Positions 37,598-50,876 are shown, counted from the stretch's first letter. The stretch: DNA of 64,000 nt from Straminergon stramineum (GCA_963920665.1 OY987265.1:20961001-21025000), one strand, 5' to 3'. The notes: a model not told the origin generated them from the sequence alone. A program made the numbers and translations.

Positions 37598-39545
37598 TAT
37601 TGAGGGTTGAAGTCCGGCACGCGAGTAGTCAGTGGACAAACCTCGCCTCTCCTGCTTGACCCTGTGGTGTCGTTGACCTTCGGGTTCTGGGACGGGGACC
37701 CCACATTCCGGGGCTCGCTTTCCTCCTCGAAATCATCCTCCATTTTGTCTTCATCTCTGTGATCCTCCCCTCCATTGTGGTTGTCGTCCGGTTCCACGAT
37801 ATCGAGGGCAGGATCGTCCAGTCCTTCGGCGGCTAGGTTGGACTCCTCTTCTAGCTCCCGCTGGTGTGTCGGGCTCTGCCCGTCATAATGATATCTGAGA
37901 GCGTGTGGTTGGGGGACCAACACATCGGGCCAATAACTGTAACCTATTTTCTGCTAAATGGATTGGTGGAGCAAAGCCCGATTTGTGGCCCACTGAAAGG
38001 ACATGGAACTGCGACAAAGCATCCGACATCAACCAACGCACATCAATTAACAATCATAAAAAGAATCAAATCAAAATCGAATGGTTCCATGTGAAAAGAA
38101 TCATCTCGCTAGCGTGGTCCTTACCGACCATGCCGAGACTACCTTGGCTCCAACGAAGACGAGCATTACGGTTCCCTGATCCCTACAGAACTTGTCGATG
38201 AATCGAAGATACACCTCGTACCGCAGCTCACGATTCGAAATGCACAACGGAAAATCGTGACAACAGACTTCACGATTCTTGTACATCTTGTCTTCCGTCG
38301 CCAAGGGCACATCTTCATCAGCCGAGAGGCGTGGCACTTGGTCCTCGCCGTTAACTAACTTTGAGTTCAAAAATGAATTAGCTGGCCGCTGGAGATACAT
38401 CACCTTGTCCTTGTACTTCATCGAGTACGTTGGCTCGCCCTTACAGTAGACATATCTACATTCGTGCTTTAGCTTGTGGTCGGGGAAGAAGTCCGACACC
38501 ATTTGCTCCACGGAGGCAATCCTTTCTTGACTCAAGATGAGCATCCACGTGTGGACCCCCCTCAACATCGCGTTCTCGGACACCTTCCTCAGTTGTTCGA
38601 GGACCAGTGTGTGCCCGTGATTGACCTTCGTCTTCTCCAATCTCGGGAACAATCAGAAGTCCATGATTCCAATCTCGCAATATTTGATAGAGGCTGGTCC
38701 CAACTCACAGAAGGTCCACCTCTCCTCTCAGAAGATGTACAACTGTGGGTCGAATGTCGAACTCTTGTGAACCCACTTGCACACCGACCCCCGCAAACAT
38801 TTCCAACAGTTTTGGAACCGACGGGTATTGTCCATCACGCGGTCCAAGCCCTCCAAGAGCTTATCAAGCATGTCCATAGGTTTCTTTCCCGACCTGCACT
38901 CATTCCTCAGCCACTTCTGACCGACTTGTATGAGGTGCCACATGTGGAACCCGGTTATGCACAACTCCCCCTTCAGATCCTACCAAGCTGCGGGAACAAA
39001 GTCCTCGTCGTCAAAAACGTCGGCTGTCTCGATGATCCCATCCTTGATCCCCCTCTCCGTAATTTCCTTCGCCAAAACAATCTTGTGTTTCTTGTTCGTG
39101 GTCCACATGGCGAATGGAATGGCCTCGGTCCAACTTGTAGGCCTTTTGATGTAGACCTTCAGCGGAATCTCGAGGATTTTGCTGCCAAGCTCACCCACTG
39201 CAGCATCGTCCAATCCGGCCAAAGTCTTCATCTGGTTCGAATTGATGGGCGTGAACTTGTAGACCTTCGTGGCGCCCGCCTTATCCGTTATTTCGTTAAA
39301 CGGCCGGCCGGAGCCGATGTCATACAAACCACCAGACTTGTGCTTCATGAAAACCTCCTGCCAAATAGACCACATTCGATCGGAGGCCATTATGATCTTC
39401 CTCTCCCCCATCTTGTCAAAATCGATGACCTTCCTCGAACCGCCAGCTCCCTTCGCAGTAATCGTCGATTCGAAGCTCTGTTCGACCTTCATTTTGAAAT
39501 CGTGTGCACAATTCGGGAAAATCAGAATTCATCTTTATAGAAAGG

Positions 39546-39824
39546 TTCAAACCGCGCGGTCTGAATCAAGAAATTCTAGTACCAGTCCTTCATGACAACG
39601 ACATGGGCTATTACCAAAACTGCAATGAGATCAACTTCAAACCGCGCGGTCTGAATCAAAACATTAACAAGTCCATCAAAACGAGCTAGGCTACTATCAA
39701 AACTGCAATGAGATCAACTTCAGACCGCGCGGTCTAAATCAAAAAATTTACTACAAGTCTATCAAAACGAGCTGGGCTACTACCAAAACTGCAATGAGAT
39801 CAACTCCAGACCGCGCGGTCTGAA
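39546..39824. repeat. Four-copy palindrome array in an intron (83-90 bp spacing)
   Basis: Palindromes start at 39546, 39636, 39719 and 39805, each close to TTCAGACCGCGCGGTCTGAA; all four keep the full CCGCGCGG centre. The spacers are themselves similar: AAAACTGCAATGAGATCAAC precedes three of the copies and CATCAAAACGAGCT recurs. This is a tandem repeat, lying in the intron between 39841 and about 39491 of the ParB-like gene. Spacers do not resemble those of the 41.6-42.9 kb array. Confidence 0.92.
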
Positions 39825-41570
39825 GTGGTCAAGGAATATACCTCGCAGGATTTGTGCATCTCTTCTTGCTGGGATGCTCTCGCATTTTTCTGATGTTACG
39901 AGGGTCTGTTGGCGTTCTCCCAGAGATGGCGGCAATGCATTATAGTCGCCGGCAGCGATGATAGATATGGACCGGTGGCATTGCTGTCATTGCATTTGCA
40001 CGATAATGCGTGCAAGTGGTCTTTATTGTCAAACCACACAATCTCGCATGTCCACTTGCGCATCTTCTCGACGATCACTACATCATCGACAGACGTCTCG
40101 CCCAAAATGATTTCCTTGGCCGCCATCCACGTGTGCTGACCATTTATGATTTTTAAAGGCCCAGCCACAATGTACTCTTTCCAACAGGTTGGCCTCGTTT
40201 TCATGTCAAGCATGACTGTCAGAATCTGCTTGGTAAAGTTGACTTTCACCATTCGATCAAGTATAGAAATGACCCCAACCTTCTCTAGCGGCCGAAAAAT
40301 GATTCCCAACTTCTCATCCGCATTTACCATGTCCCTGACGTCTAGCTCGAAATATCGGCTTCGTCCAAAGATGTACATGTACGACGATGCTTCTTTGAAC
40401 TTCCAATTGGCTATAGCTTCGGCCTTCAGGCGCCGTCACATTTCAGCTTCCTCACTGCGTTTCGGGTCCGGCTTGAACTCAATCACTATGGATAGCTTGT
40501 CCGGTACGTCCACGGGGTTGAATGGCACAATCGGTGGATTCTCCACCCATTTCCCATTCACTTTTTTGAAGGCCAGCTTCTGCACCTCTTCCTCCGACAC
40601 CTCGGCGGTTTCAGTAAATGCCGACTGACTTGAAGGGCCTGGCGCTCCTTGTGAGCCCGAGGGCTCCGTCGGATTTCGGCGTTGTCTGACCCATCTCTCC
40701 ATCCCTTCCTCTTCAGCGGTCGATGATGGCTTCCTCTTCCTTGTCTTCATCTTGTCTCTTGCTTTTGGTCGGACAGGTTGCATTGGTGCTGCACGGGTAG
40801 TCGGCGTCGTGATCTGGGGATTGGCCTGCCGCCCCTCTTGTGGCGGCATTGTTGACTGTCGGGGGGCTCCGGAGTCTATAGCACCTGCAACAGCTGACGC
40901 AAGCGGTGGACGACTGCGCGTCGAGACCCCCGAGCTGGAGCCTTCGACACCTTTCTGCTTTCGAGCACTCTCTTCAGCGTCCCTTCTTTTTTTTCCCTTT
41001 GGCTGTGAAATGTTCAATTTTCCCGAGGTCAATCTTGCGGTATGGAGAGTGCTTGCATCAATTAGGTACATGCTTACCGCTTTTCTAGTCTCATAAAAGT
41101 CATCAGCTATACGTTCACATTTGGCCTGGATGTCGAGCATGAAGATTTGGAAGGCGTGGGGGACATGATCATAGTTTTTCATAATGCATTGGTGACAGAA
41201 AGTCATTTGGTCTGCAACTCGGATTACGAGGACTCCGAACGCATTATTAGTAGAGTTTATAACATCCACTAGAATAGCTTCTCGTAGTGCATAAATATTA
41301 ACTACTACTAAATTCCTTAACGATTTCCATCGTGGGTCGCCATTTTTTGTGAATCCTATTTCTAGACTAAATACGGGAGAGTCGTGAAGATAACTCATTT
41401 CTAATGTCCACAAGGATTTCAATGCGATGAATTCCAATGGAACCTTGTCATCAATGTGGGATGAACAGGATTCGTGAATTCTCTCTGGCAAAATCCTTTG
41501 GATGTATCCTGTTAGAGGCGGCTTGCTCTCCAAGAAGGACTCCAGGTCACTGTCCACAGGAATTGATTTT

Positions 41571-42923
41571 AATCAGACCGCGCGATTTAAAGCAATTTTT
41601 ACAATGTTCAAAATGCAAGCTTCGTGAGCACATATAATATTGATTCAAACCGCACGGTCTAAACTTGACATTTAATAACAATTTTCACTCTTAATATTGT
41701 TTCCTGTTAAGCACTGCGCATTAGACATTGCTCTTATTTCAATCCTCTTGGATGTTAATTTATTTGTCTGAAAGGCTTCAAACCGCGTTGTCTTAACCTT
41801 CCTATTATAGGTTATTTCTAATTTTATAATTCAGCATTCAGTTATGCTAATGTTAGAGAGCTCTAGATAGCATCTTTGCCTGAGGTAATTAGACTGCATG
41901 GACTGATCCTCGAGTACAGATATAAAAGACTAATACTTTAGGTTTGGGATTCTCTCAATATCAGGTTCTTACCGCGCGGTCTGATCCTATTTTTCGTACT
42001 TTTTTGAAGCTCGTTAATTGTAGGTCATCTATAATGTGGAGGTGCGGACCGCAGGGTCTAAGTCATTATTAGGATTGTTGTTTACAATACTCATTTGTGA
42101 ATCAGTTTTTTCTCAGCAGTAGTGAGTCATACCGTGCGGTCTAAGTTGTAGGAGATGATTTAATTGCTTACGCTGAGGTTGAGATTTCTATTCCTCCAAT
42201 TTTATAGATCAGACCGTGCGGCCTGAACTGTTAACTTTCCTCAAGACCTAGCTATTCAAAATCTCTAGTATTCTTGTGCTTTACATGGGAGGGTTCAGAC
42301 CGTGCGGTCTGAACCATCAATCATCTATCCTAGGGGCCTATCTACACGAACGCAGCAGTTTTTATTTGTTCTACTCGGAAGGGTTCAAACCGTGCGGTCT
42401 GAACCGTTATCATTTTTCAGATCCTAGCTATGCCAGATCCCAAATATTGATATGCTTTACTTGGGAGGATTCAGACCGCGCAGTCTGAACCGTTATCATA
42501 TCTCAAGATCTAGCAATGCAAAATCCCTCGTTTTCATTTGTCTTACTCGGGAGGGTTTAGACCGTGCGATCTGAATCATCAACCATCATCTATCCTGAGG
42601 GCCTATCTACACGATCACATCAGTTTTGATTTACTCGCCTCGGGAGGGTTCAGACCGCGCGATCTGAACCATCCTCGTCCCTCAAGACCTAGCTTTACGA
42701 AATCACTTGTATTCAAATGTTTTACTTGGAGGGGTTCAGGCCGTGCGGTCTGAACCATCATCCTACAAAGCCTAGCTATAAGTTATGACTAGTACTCATT
42801 CTCTATATTGGAGGATTCAGACCGCGCGGTCTGAACCGTGGCCTTTCCTCAAGGCGTAGCTATACAAAATGGCTACAATTCAAACGCTTTACTTGGAAAG
42901 GTTCTGACCGCGTGGTCTGAACA
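41571..42923. repeat. Palindrome array, about 16 copies, about 86-bp period, in an intron
   Basis: Palindromes start near 41571, 41644, 41777, 41887, 41966, 42042, 42125, 42208, 42294, 42384, 42470, 42556, 42649, 42735, 42816 and 42902. Consensus GGTTCAGACCGYGCGGTCTGAACC is shown here in two halves: GGTTCAGACCGY and GCGGTCTGAACC. Copies on the right are nearly perfect; those on the left are degraded. Spacers share CTCAAGACCTAGCTAT and TTTACTTGGGAGG, and a second spacer type (CTATCCT, GGGCCTATCTACACGA) recurs about 262 bp apart, or three units. The array lies between the donor at 43026 and the acceptor at 41509 of the ParB-like gene. Confidence 0.93.
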
Positions 42924-43599
42924 TTAGGACAGACTTAATTTACTATTTAGTCTACGCTTACTGCGCGGTTATAGGGTATCTTTACAAATTGCAAGGAATT
43001 CAGAGATTGATTATTGCATTTCTTACCTGGATTTGCATACAAGATTGCTACAACTTGAAAATCGGATCTTGAAAAGAATGCTACTGCTGTTTGTTCTATA
43101 ACTTTCTTTGGGACATTCGTTTCCTGTGAACAAAGCATGAACTTAGTAGAAGTAAAAAAAAATTTGAGAATTCTACAATAACCTCAACCTCTACCTTCAT
43201 GAACAATGCATCACTGATTACTACGTTACAAACTGATCTAATCCACAATGTGAATTGCAAAGTTACACAAAACCATCTACAAAGCGTTTTTAAAGAAAAG
43301 CCATTGACCAAGACTGTGACCTACATGCACTATTGTGTGCACTTAGAAATCAAGTAACACTCTCTTCTATAACTAGGAATAAAGCTCTATCTACAATCAC
43401 TGGAATGGAAGAGAGTACATTGAATCGAACATTGCAACAAACACTTTGAAGCATAATCAATAGAATGGAAAAAATGCAGAAAGCATTGCAAACCGCAAAC
43501 CAATAAAGCAAACCATGAAAGCATGGAGAAAAGAGAAGCCCATGACTGCGAAATACCTGGATGTGGTTGTTGAATTCGCGCCTGGCAATCTGCAAATGT

Positions 43600-44055
43600 A
43601 CTCACCGCTACTACACAACTTCAAGCCAAATTGAATCGCTGCTTCCAGAAGTGAACCACAAAGTGAAGCTCTAGCAAGGAAATGGAAAATGAAGAAAGAA
43701 GGACGCGGATAAGTTTAGGGAAACGTTGAGAAAAATGGAATATGAACACAGACACGCTCGATCACAAAGAAGCTGTGCTGCACGCGGAACCCTACAAAAC
43801 AATGGAAGCACCGCTGGAACGAGCTGCGCCCAGAAGAACAAAAACAACGACGACTTTTCCACATCAGTGCAGCAAGAACACGCAAAACGGGAATGAGGAA
43901 AACAAGTCAGCGAAACCCTACTACTGGAGATGACGACCACCCAAGGCTGAAGCACCCGACCCGCACCAAGTCCAAACCTACTCCGAAGCTAATGCAGCCC
44001 CAATGCTGGACCGAACCTCCAGCACATCTCCACGTGGTGCCCAGACCTGCACCAA
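43600..44055 (-). promoter_or_regulatory. GC-rich leader or promoter block of the ParB-like gene
   Basis: GC content rises from 43.6 to 44.05 kb between A+T-rich flanks, as at the ribosomal protein promoters here. On the minus strand it contains TAGGGTTTCGC. A possible 33-base exon with AG and GT borders lies at 43589-43557. The start codon of the gene was not found. Confidence 0.4.
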
Positions 44056-44059
44056 TGCA

Positions 44060-47000
44060 ATCAAGTGCTTTTCATTAATAGAGAATTTTTTCATGGACCC
44101 CACTTTGTCTAGCAAATAAGTCTTTCACCACACAAAATAGTAAAATTAGGTTTCCCCAAATTAATTTCTTTGACATTTGACATTACATAAATATTTATTA
44201 TTACTTTTGAAGAATGCACTACTTTTGAATGACGTATTGTTGTAATTGGGACTCTTAAACCTTCATGTATACAAATGAAAATATCTATAGAAATTTTTGT
44301 TGCCTTCAGTGGCTTGTAAAGTAACTTTCTTGGGGTAAGGCAATCTAATTGTAAAGGCAACCTAATTTCACTATTTTGTGTAGCTAACTCAAATCATTAA
44401 AGTTCATAGTAAGCTAATCCCCACTTCAATCCCTAAATGTCCAAGGCCACTTTTGAACTTAAAAGAATTCATTCTAAACTACCAAAAAAATTATCATTTT
44501 CATAGGTTGTGGTAGTTTGTATATAAGTTTTGTCAATTCTTGTTGAATTGTAACTGTACAAATTCGAACGAGACATGTTAAAAGTCCTATAGGTGTATAG
44601 AAAACACCTCCTAATAATTTAAGGATTCAAAGATAACAATGTTTAACCAAGAGGGTGTTAAAACTACAAAAGTGATTATTTTGAAGTCTTTCAATGCTCT
44701 TTTGACATGTCAAATCTTACAAGTTCTTCACCATAAAAATATGATGTAAAAGGCCCTAACATGCCTAAATCCAATGAATTTGAGGCTTCTTGAAATGTAC
44801 TATATTACTTTTTTTAATGATTCTTTAATGTGATTCTTCCTCCTAGATCTATTGTATTTGAGGTTCACTTCCCAAAACCCCAACACTATGGAAAGTCAAG
44901 AGTGCAATGGACACCTTTGTACAATATCTTGAATAGAAAAAACATAATCAATCATTTTTTTAAATTAAATGGTTCATGTGCAAACTAGACATCAAACTAA
45001 TTTGTCAAAAATAAAACTACCATAAATACCAAATTTAACCTACTACTAGAATTAATACTAGCATTTTGAAACTCAAATTTGAAACCGGTGGGATGGGTTC
45101 TCCATAAGTTCATCCATTCCTTAGTGAAAACTTCATCCCCTTTGTTCCTCTAGGTCTTTGTATGTTTCTTCCCACTTTCAATAATTATGCATTTATAGTC
45201 ATGGTAATTGGGCACTACATAGCTCCTTGTAGCAACAACACAAAAATAGGATTTACTATTATAGTGTTATGTTTATTATGAAGAATTCAACTTCAAGTAT
45301 AAGCAACATCTCAATGAAAATCAAAGGATTTTCATTTTTAGAAATATATTAAAATAGAAGATGGTATGCAAGAGAAAGATGAACAAAATCATGAACAACT
45401 TTGAGTATGTTTCAAATACTTTTATTTCTATATTGAAATATTTGGATTTTCAAATAGGTATCCATTTTAATTTAAAATCTAAAATTAACAATTGCATTAT
45501 AAATGTAACAAGTTAAGGCTTGGTCATATTAGTAATGTTGGCTTGTAAGTTTGCCAAGTTTCATGGCAATGAAGTATTGAAATTCAAGAAATTAGACAAG
45601 CGCAAGGCGTGCAATAAGTGGTAGACATAGACTTATGGACTCAAACAAATGTTGGGTGCCTAAAAACTATTGGGGCAAAAAAATCATATTTTCAATGATT
45701 ATACGATAGTATATGTCAAATATCATTAGGTGTATGTTGGACTTCTCTAAGTATTCAAACCATGTAGTTTAATTTGTAAAAATGACAGCTAGGACTGGTA
45801 TAGATATTGGACATTATAGATAATTATATAAACATTTGAAAAATGTAGAACACAAATAGACTTTGTATAGCATGATCTAAACCATCTATGATATATGTAC
45901 ATTTTGAAAATCAAAGACAAATCTTCATTTCGAACATCTAGGAGAAGTTTACATTCTAATCTAGGGAGTTTGAGTTTTAGAAGTGCCTAAGTAATAAAAG
46001 GAACCCCCAATTTCATGGAATATTATTTACCAATTTAATGGAACACCGGTATTTTAAAGAAATTGATTATCTCTTGACAAATGCAACATTACAAGCACAT
46101 TAGTGTTAAAAAATTTTATTCGTGGCATCATCCCATTCACCACAATGTTCACTATGTAATGAATATAAGGGAATTCATATACCTATACAACGTAATGTAT
46201 CCATAGATTGACTCTATAAAGAACTAAAGATAATCAATAGAACCACCGAAATAATATTTTACATTTTCTCAAATGTATGATAAATGAAGTTTACTTTGTA
46301 GATTTCCATGCCAAACAAAATTAACTATTTCTGAATTGACGTCTTCCAATATCTAAAAATATACTACAAGACCATCTCTTCTAAATTTTAGTTGAACATT
46401 TATTTTTATGGGTACTTAATAGTTAGTACTAAAAAACCCTAAATTGGTAAGTGTGACATAAAATTGGGGGGGTACTTTTGGATTCATTTGTAAAAAATTT
46501 CTTGAATTCCAAAAAATTAGGTAAGATGTATAATAGCCACAAGTACCTTGTCTATAAATTTTGAGTCATTTAGAGATAGAATACAAAAGTTATAGCTAAA
46601 AAAAAAATCAACTCATAATATAATGGAAAATAGTGTAGGTATTTGATGTAATTACCCTACATAGATATACAAAATAAATTCATATGTAAATCATTTATAT
46701 TATAAGACATCCTATTGAATAAAAAAATTATAATCAAGATTTGAAGAAAGAATTCAATGCGAGGCTTCATTTGACCAAGTTCTATAAAATAGAATAAAGG
46801 TTCCAAGCTATATTACACATTACTTTTTCTAAGAGTACATTATAAAAAAAATTCCTTTAATTTTTTTATAGGATTCATAAAATGAGAAAAACATATATGT
46901 TTTTAATTAGTTAACATTAATTTCAAAATCACTTTGAATCAATAAGAAGAATTTTTTTCTTTATCATTTTCAAATATTTATAAACCCTATAGAATTCCTT

Positions 47001-50000
47001 GAAAGACCTACTTAAATTCATTGAAACAAATAAAGTTTCATCCTTTTACTTCTCTTTTAGGGATAACGTAGTCTTAAGGCAACTACTAAAGTTATTCCAA
47101 TTTTATAAAAACTATTTGTATTATTACTATTATTAATTACTTAATACAATATTATAAACTTCAATAAAAAAAGATTATTTCATATAGAATTTATTTTTAT
47201 TTCAATTTTTTAATCTATATTTCCCTTAGAACTTGAAGTTTATTCTTAGATTTCTAAATTAAGTTAGACTTACAAATACAAGACAGTAAAAAATACAAAA
47301 CTAATTATTTTTAAATTTACAACCACACCTTTAAGATTTTAGAGCTTCTAAATTTATAAATAAAAAAATTGATAACTTTGTAGATTTAGGGATTTTAAAA
47401 TTTTAATATTTCAAACTTTTAAAATTTGGAGTATGGTTTGTTAAAATGAATTTTATAAATAAAAAATTTAAATAAAAATCGCACTATACTTCCCTTCCAT
47501 TTTAGAAAATACTTCCACATTGGGCTCTTCTATTCTATATTTGTCTTCCAAGAGATAATCAATGTAGACTTAATTTGAGTTATAGTAATCATAGTGTATA
47601 ATATATTATATGGAAGTAGATAGTGTATACTTTTATTGTTTTTTATATTATTACTGTCTAAACTAAAACTTTGGAGCAATAATATAGATGAACAATGTGT
47701 AGTGATCTTTTTGAATCTAAGTTAGTAATTCCTAAATAATGTAGATTGTTGAATATGAGGAACTTGACTTATACTTAATATAGTATATATAAATAGAGAA
47801 GAAAGAGGTGAGTACCATTTAAAATACTATAAGCTTTAATTTTACTCGACTTTTACTTAACATATAGGGTACCCGGGTATACAACTTACATATTATATGG
47901 CCCTAGTTATAATCACTTATAATGCCTTTTAGTCCAATCTCAAGGGATTTAATTTGTTCTAGTATAGGAAACTTTTGTAGCCCTCTTAACAAGGAATCCA
48001 AAAATGTAATTATATACATGAAATGAATTTTCTTTGAGGACAATAATAGCATGAAAAAACTAATTATATGAGTTTTTTTAATACATGTATCATGGGACAA
48101 GCTACCCAACTTTTTGGACTTCTTAAGAAAAATTTAAGATTTTTTTATTATAAATAAAACACTATGAATGAATTTTAATTTTAATAGGAGGAAACTTCTT
48201 GTACAAATTTTTGAAAATTATGCATAAGTGCTTAAATTCTTCATATATATTGTGAATTTTTTCTAATATGTACATAACCCAACATTTTATAAATTTATTT
48301 ATTTTTAATTTGGTCTTCACCTAAGTTTTTGGTCTTTTTAATTTGATATAATTTTTTACAAAAGCCATCCTCTAAGCTATTTTAATGTCGACGACCCTTG
48401 CGCATAATACAAGAGTTGTGTACCTGGGATAGGGTATAAATAGAGGAGAAAGAAAAAGGGGAGTACTAGCTACTTAAAGTAACATAGGCTTCAATTTTAT
48501 CCATATATTTATCCTTGTATTTATTTTAAATTTTCTTCCAATATATTTCCTTATATTTATTCCTTTATTTCATCCTTCTAATTGTAGTACTATCAATTTT
48601 AAATTCATACTAATTGTTGGGTTTTTTATCTATATATCTGATACTATGGACTTTGGTTTGCCCCGAGTATTAGCTTTCAAAAAGGTAGGAGGAAGAGCTC
48701 CAAGTGGATGATATAATATAAAATCGTAACTCTTTAAAGCTCAGGTCAATGCGCATAGAGAGAACCTTCGATGAAAAATAGCGTCTACTGCCATGTCTTC
48801 TTTGATTCTAGTGTAAGAATAACTTTGTTGTTTTCTGTTGTTTTCTTCTCCTTTTTCTCCTTCATCTTCTTCTCCTTCCTCTCCTTGTTTTATCTCTCTC
48901 AGTAGTCTACCTTTGCATCTAGCTCTTATACTTTGAGCTTTCTATTCCGCCCTCCTCCTACATTCTTACTTGCAATCTGTGCTTGCATCTTTCTTGCGGG
49001 TTATAAGTAAGCTTAGATTTTAGATTGAATTGGATCTATAGGTATGACTTTGGAGGATCTCTCGATTAGCAAATAGTTTTAGAGCTTTGATTTTAGAAAC
49101 TTCTATTAGGATTGCATATTTTAGGGTTGTAAATATTAGGGTTGCAAATATTAGGTATAAAGTTTGGTTTTAGATTAGTTAGAGTACAGCAATTTAAGTT
49201 GAGAAAAGATTAATAGCTTTGGCATGAATCAACATTAGAGATACCATCTGTCTATATTATAAAGGAAGTAAACATTTATAAAGTTTAGAAAGATTTAAAA
49301 GAGGAAAGGGGTAGTTGATTTTGATAGATTTTTTGAAGTTTTAGAAAAGGAAAGGAGTACATTGTTAGAAGGAAAGACAAGACTACAGATGAGTTTTATT
49401 GCATACTATAATATTATTGAGTTTTTTCTAAAAGCTTGTATATACTAGTTGTTGGTTTTCTCTCTGTGTTTATAGTAGTGTAAATTTTGGTTTGCTTCTG
49501 GTATTTGCTTTTGGAATTTATATTACATTATTAGTTGTAGATTGAATGTAATTTGATAGATTGTAATATTATTTTGAATATAGTTTGATATTAAGTGCCA
49601 TTATTATGTATGTTCTATAGGTAGTTCAATAGAAACTAAATTTTTTGAGGATAAAAAGTTGTGGACATTTATTTTATTATTTATCTTTTTAACTGTGCAT
49701 TAAGTCTACTTTGATTACTAATTGTTGATGTAATAGAAAGTTGTTTTGTATTTAGGATTAACATATAATCAGAGGAACCACAAAGGAACAATTTTCTTCT
49801 ATTATGTTTTCCTTTGTTGCAAAAGAGGCTTGGAGTTATATTCTTGACCAAATTCTACAATGGCTGAGCATGAAAATTCTAGGTAAGTTGAAGCTAAAAA
49901 AAGTTTGAAAATTAGATTGTAGATAAAACTCCTTGGTATTAATTTTTAGCAAATACTATAGATGTTTATTATTATTCAGGAATTGATAAGCAATAAAGGA

Positions 50001-50100
50001 AGTAGCTTCTAAGAATATTTATTCTTTTACATTGTTTAATTTTAGGTTTTGGAAGTTAATGAGGATTAGGCATGCAATAAAGCAAGTGGCTTTTAAGCAT
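44060..50100. other. A+T-rich DNA between divergent element genes
   Basis: No supported gene in 6 kb. Weak direct similarity links about 48,608-48,690 and 49,450-49,520 (GGTTTTC/T.., then TTTGGTTTGC and GTATT.GCTTT), perhaps from a decayed element. A pyrimidine-rich tract (CTTCTCC repeats) lies at about 48,836-48,900. Confidence 0.5.
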
Positions 50101-50106
50101 GTATAG

Positions 50107-50258
50107 TGAATTTCATTAAAATGGAGGTATTACGATAAAATGGCACAACATTCGATTAAAATGGCACAAAATACTTTAGAAATTGCACAACATCCCATTT
50201 AAATGGCATGGAATATGTTAGAAATGGCAAAATAATACGGCCATTTTAATGAAATTCA
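50107..50258. mobile_element. MITE with 18-bp perfect terminal inverted repeats
   Basis: TGAATTTCATTAAAATGG at 50107-50124 is the exact complement of 50241-50258. The element is 152 bp with internal ATAAAATGGCAC / TTAAAATGGCAC repeats. No target-site duplication is obvious. It has the same termini as 61431-61618. Confidence 0.7.
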
Positions 50259-50876
50259 GCATATGTCTATTATTCTTATATTTTCATTTTAGAATTTGTA
50301 TACCAATAAGGATTGGATATAAAATAAAGCAAGTGGCTTTTAAGTATATCTATCTTTTTTTGTATTTTAATTGTAAACTATAAATATAGATATATTTGTA
50401 AGTCTTGTTTTTTTAATGAAGTAAGTTGGATGTGCAAGAAAGAGATTATATCTACAAAGAATAAGATGAGTTAAAAAGAGTAATTATGTAAAATACTATG
50501 TAAAGGCTAAAAGAAATCAAGACTACGAAGATGCGAAAGTGTAAGTATTTGAAGGTATTTTCTATACTATATCTATTTGAGAACATTCAATTTCATTTGA
50601 AATATTGTATATTTCTAAAATAAGGTGTATATAGCAAAAATTTTGTTTTTACCTTTTGTTTTGTATATACCTTTTGTTATTTCCTTATTTCTATTCTATA
50701 TTCTTAATATGCATCAATGTTATTTTTTTTTTCTATTCCATTCTTTGTTTGTTGTTTAATTCTTCTATAAAATATTAATTAGATATTAGATAGAAATAAT
50801 TATAAAGCTATTCTTATAAGGAATTCAAGATGTAGATTACAAATAAAATGTATAAAATACAAGTGCTTTTATTGTT

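Larger units (their letters stand above)
35668..43276 (-). pseudogene. Long chimeric gene: ParB-like segment, Pro-rich linker, coiled coil; interrupted by stops
   Basis: Exons with GT-AG borders: 43276-43195, 43123-43027, 41508-39842, about 39490-38125 and 37950-35668; phases agree at the junctions I could check. Exon 3 encodes a folded N-terminal part, a basic/Ser-rich linker, then a ParB-like segment (residues around LKIINGQHTWMAAKEI, equivalent to the GERRxxAA loop of ParB, with its arginines changed). Exon 4 ends in a segment resembling the FxGxG loop of N6/N4 DNA methyltransferases (LVFVGAKVV); that is a weak guess. Exon 5 holds an acidic stretch, a Pro/Ser-rich linker with four in-frame palindromes, and a coiled coil near 36,150-36,350. 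Internal stops: TGA 40436, TAA 39896, TAG 38980, TGA 38728, TGA 38653, TAG 37597, TAG 37393, TAG 36847 (lower coordinate given). No frameshift is needed. Exon 1 is not identified. Confidence 0.6.

Noticed and set aside
38101..38964. Firm call of a DNA methyltransferase domain
   Set aside because: Only one FxGxG-like segment is suggestive; no DPPY-type catalytic motif was found.
38476..39540. Plus-strand 354-codon ORF
   Set aside because: It is the antisense shadow of exon 4 of the ParB-like gene, which has splice sites and protein-like composition.
35668..41508. Stops removed by U-to-C RNA editing
   Set aside because: Such editing is known from organelles of some seed-free plants. This locus is nuclear with spliceosomal introns, and nonsense decay explains the data.
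42276..42753. Plus-strand ORFs running through the 86-bp array as genes
   Set aside because: They are open because one palindrome phase lacks a stop; the unit is not a multiple of three and the peptides do not stay in phase.
41571..42923. CRISPR array
   Set aside because: Regular palindromic repeats look CRISPR-like, but spacers are similar to each other rather than unique, there are no Cas genes, and the setting is an intron of a eukaryotic gene.
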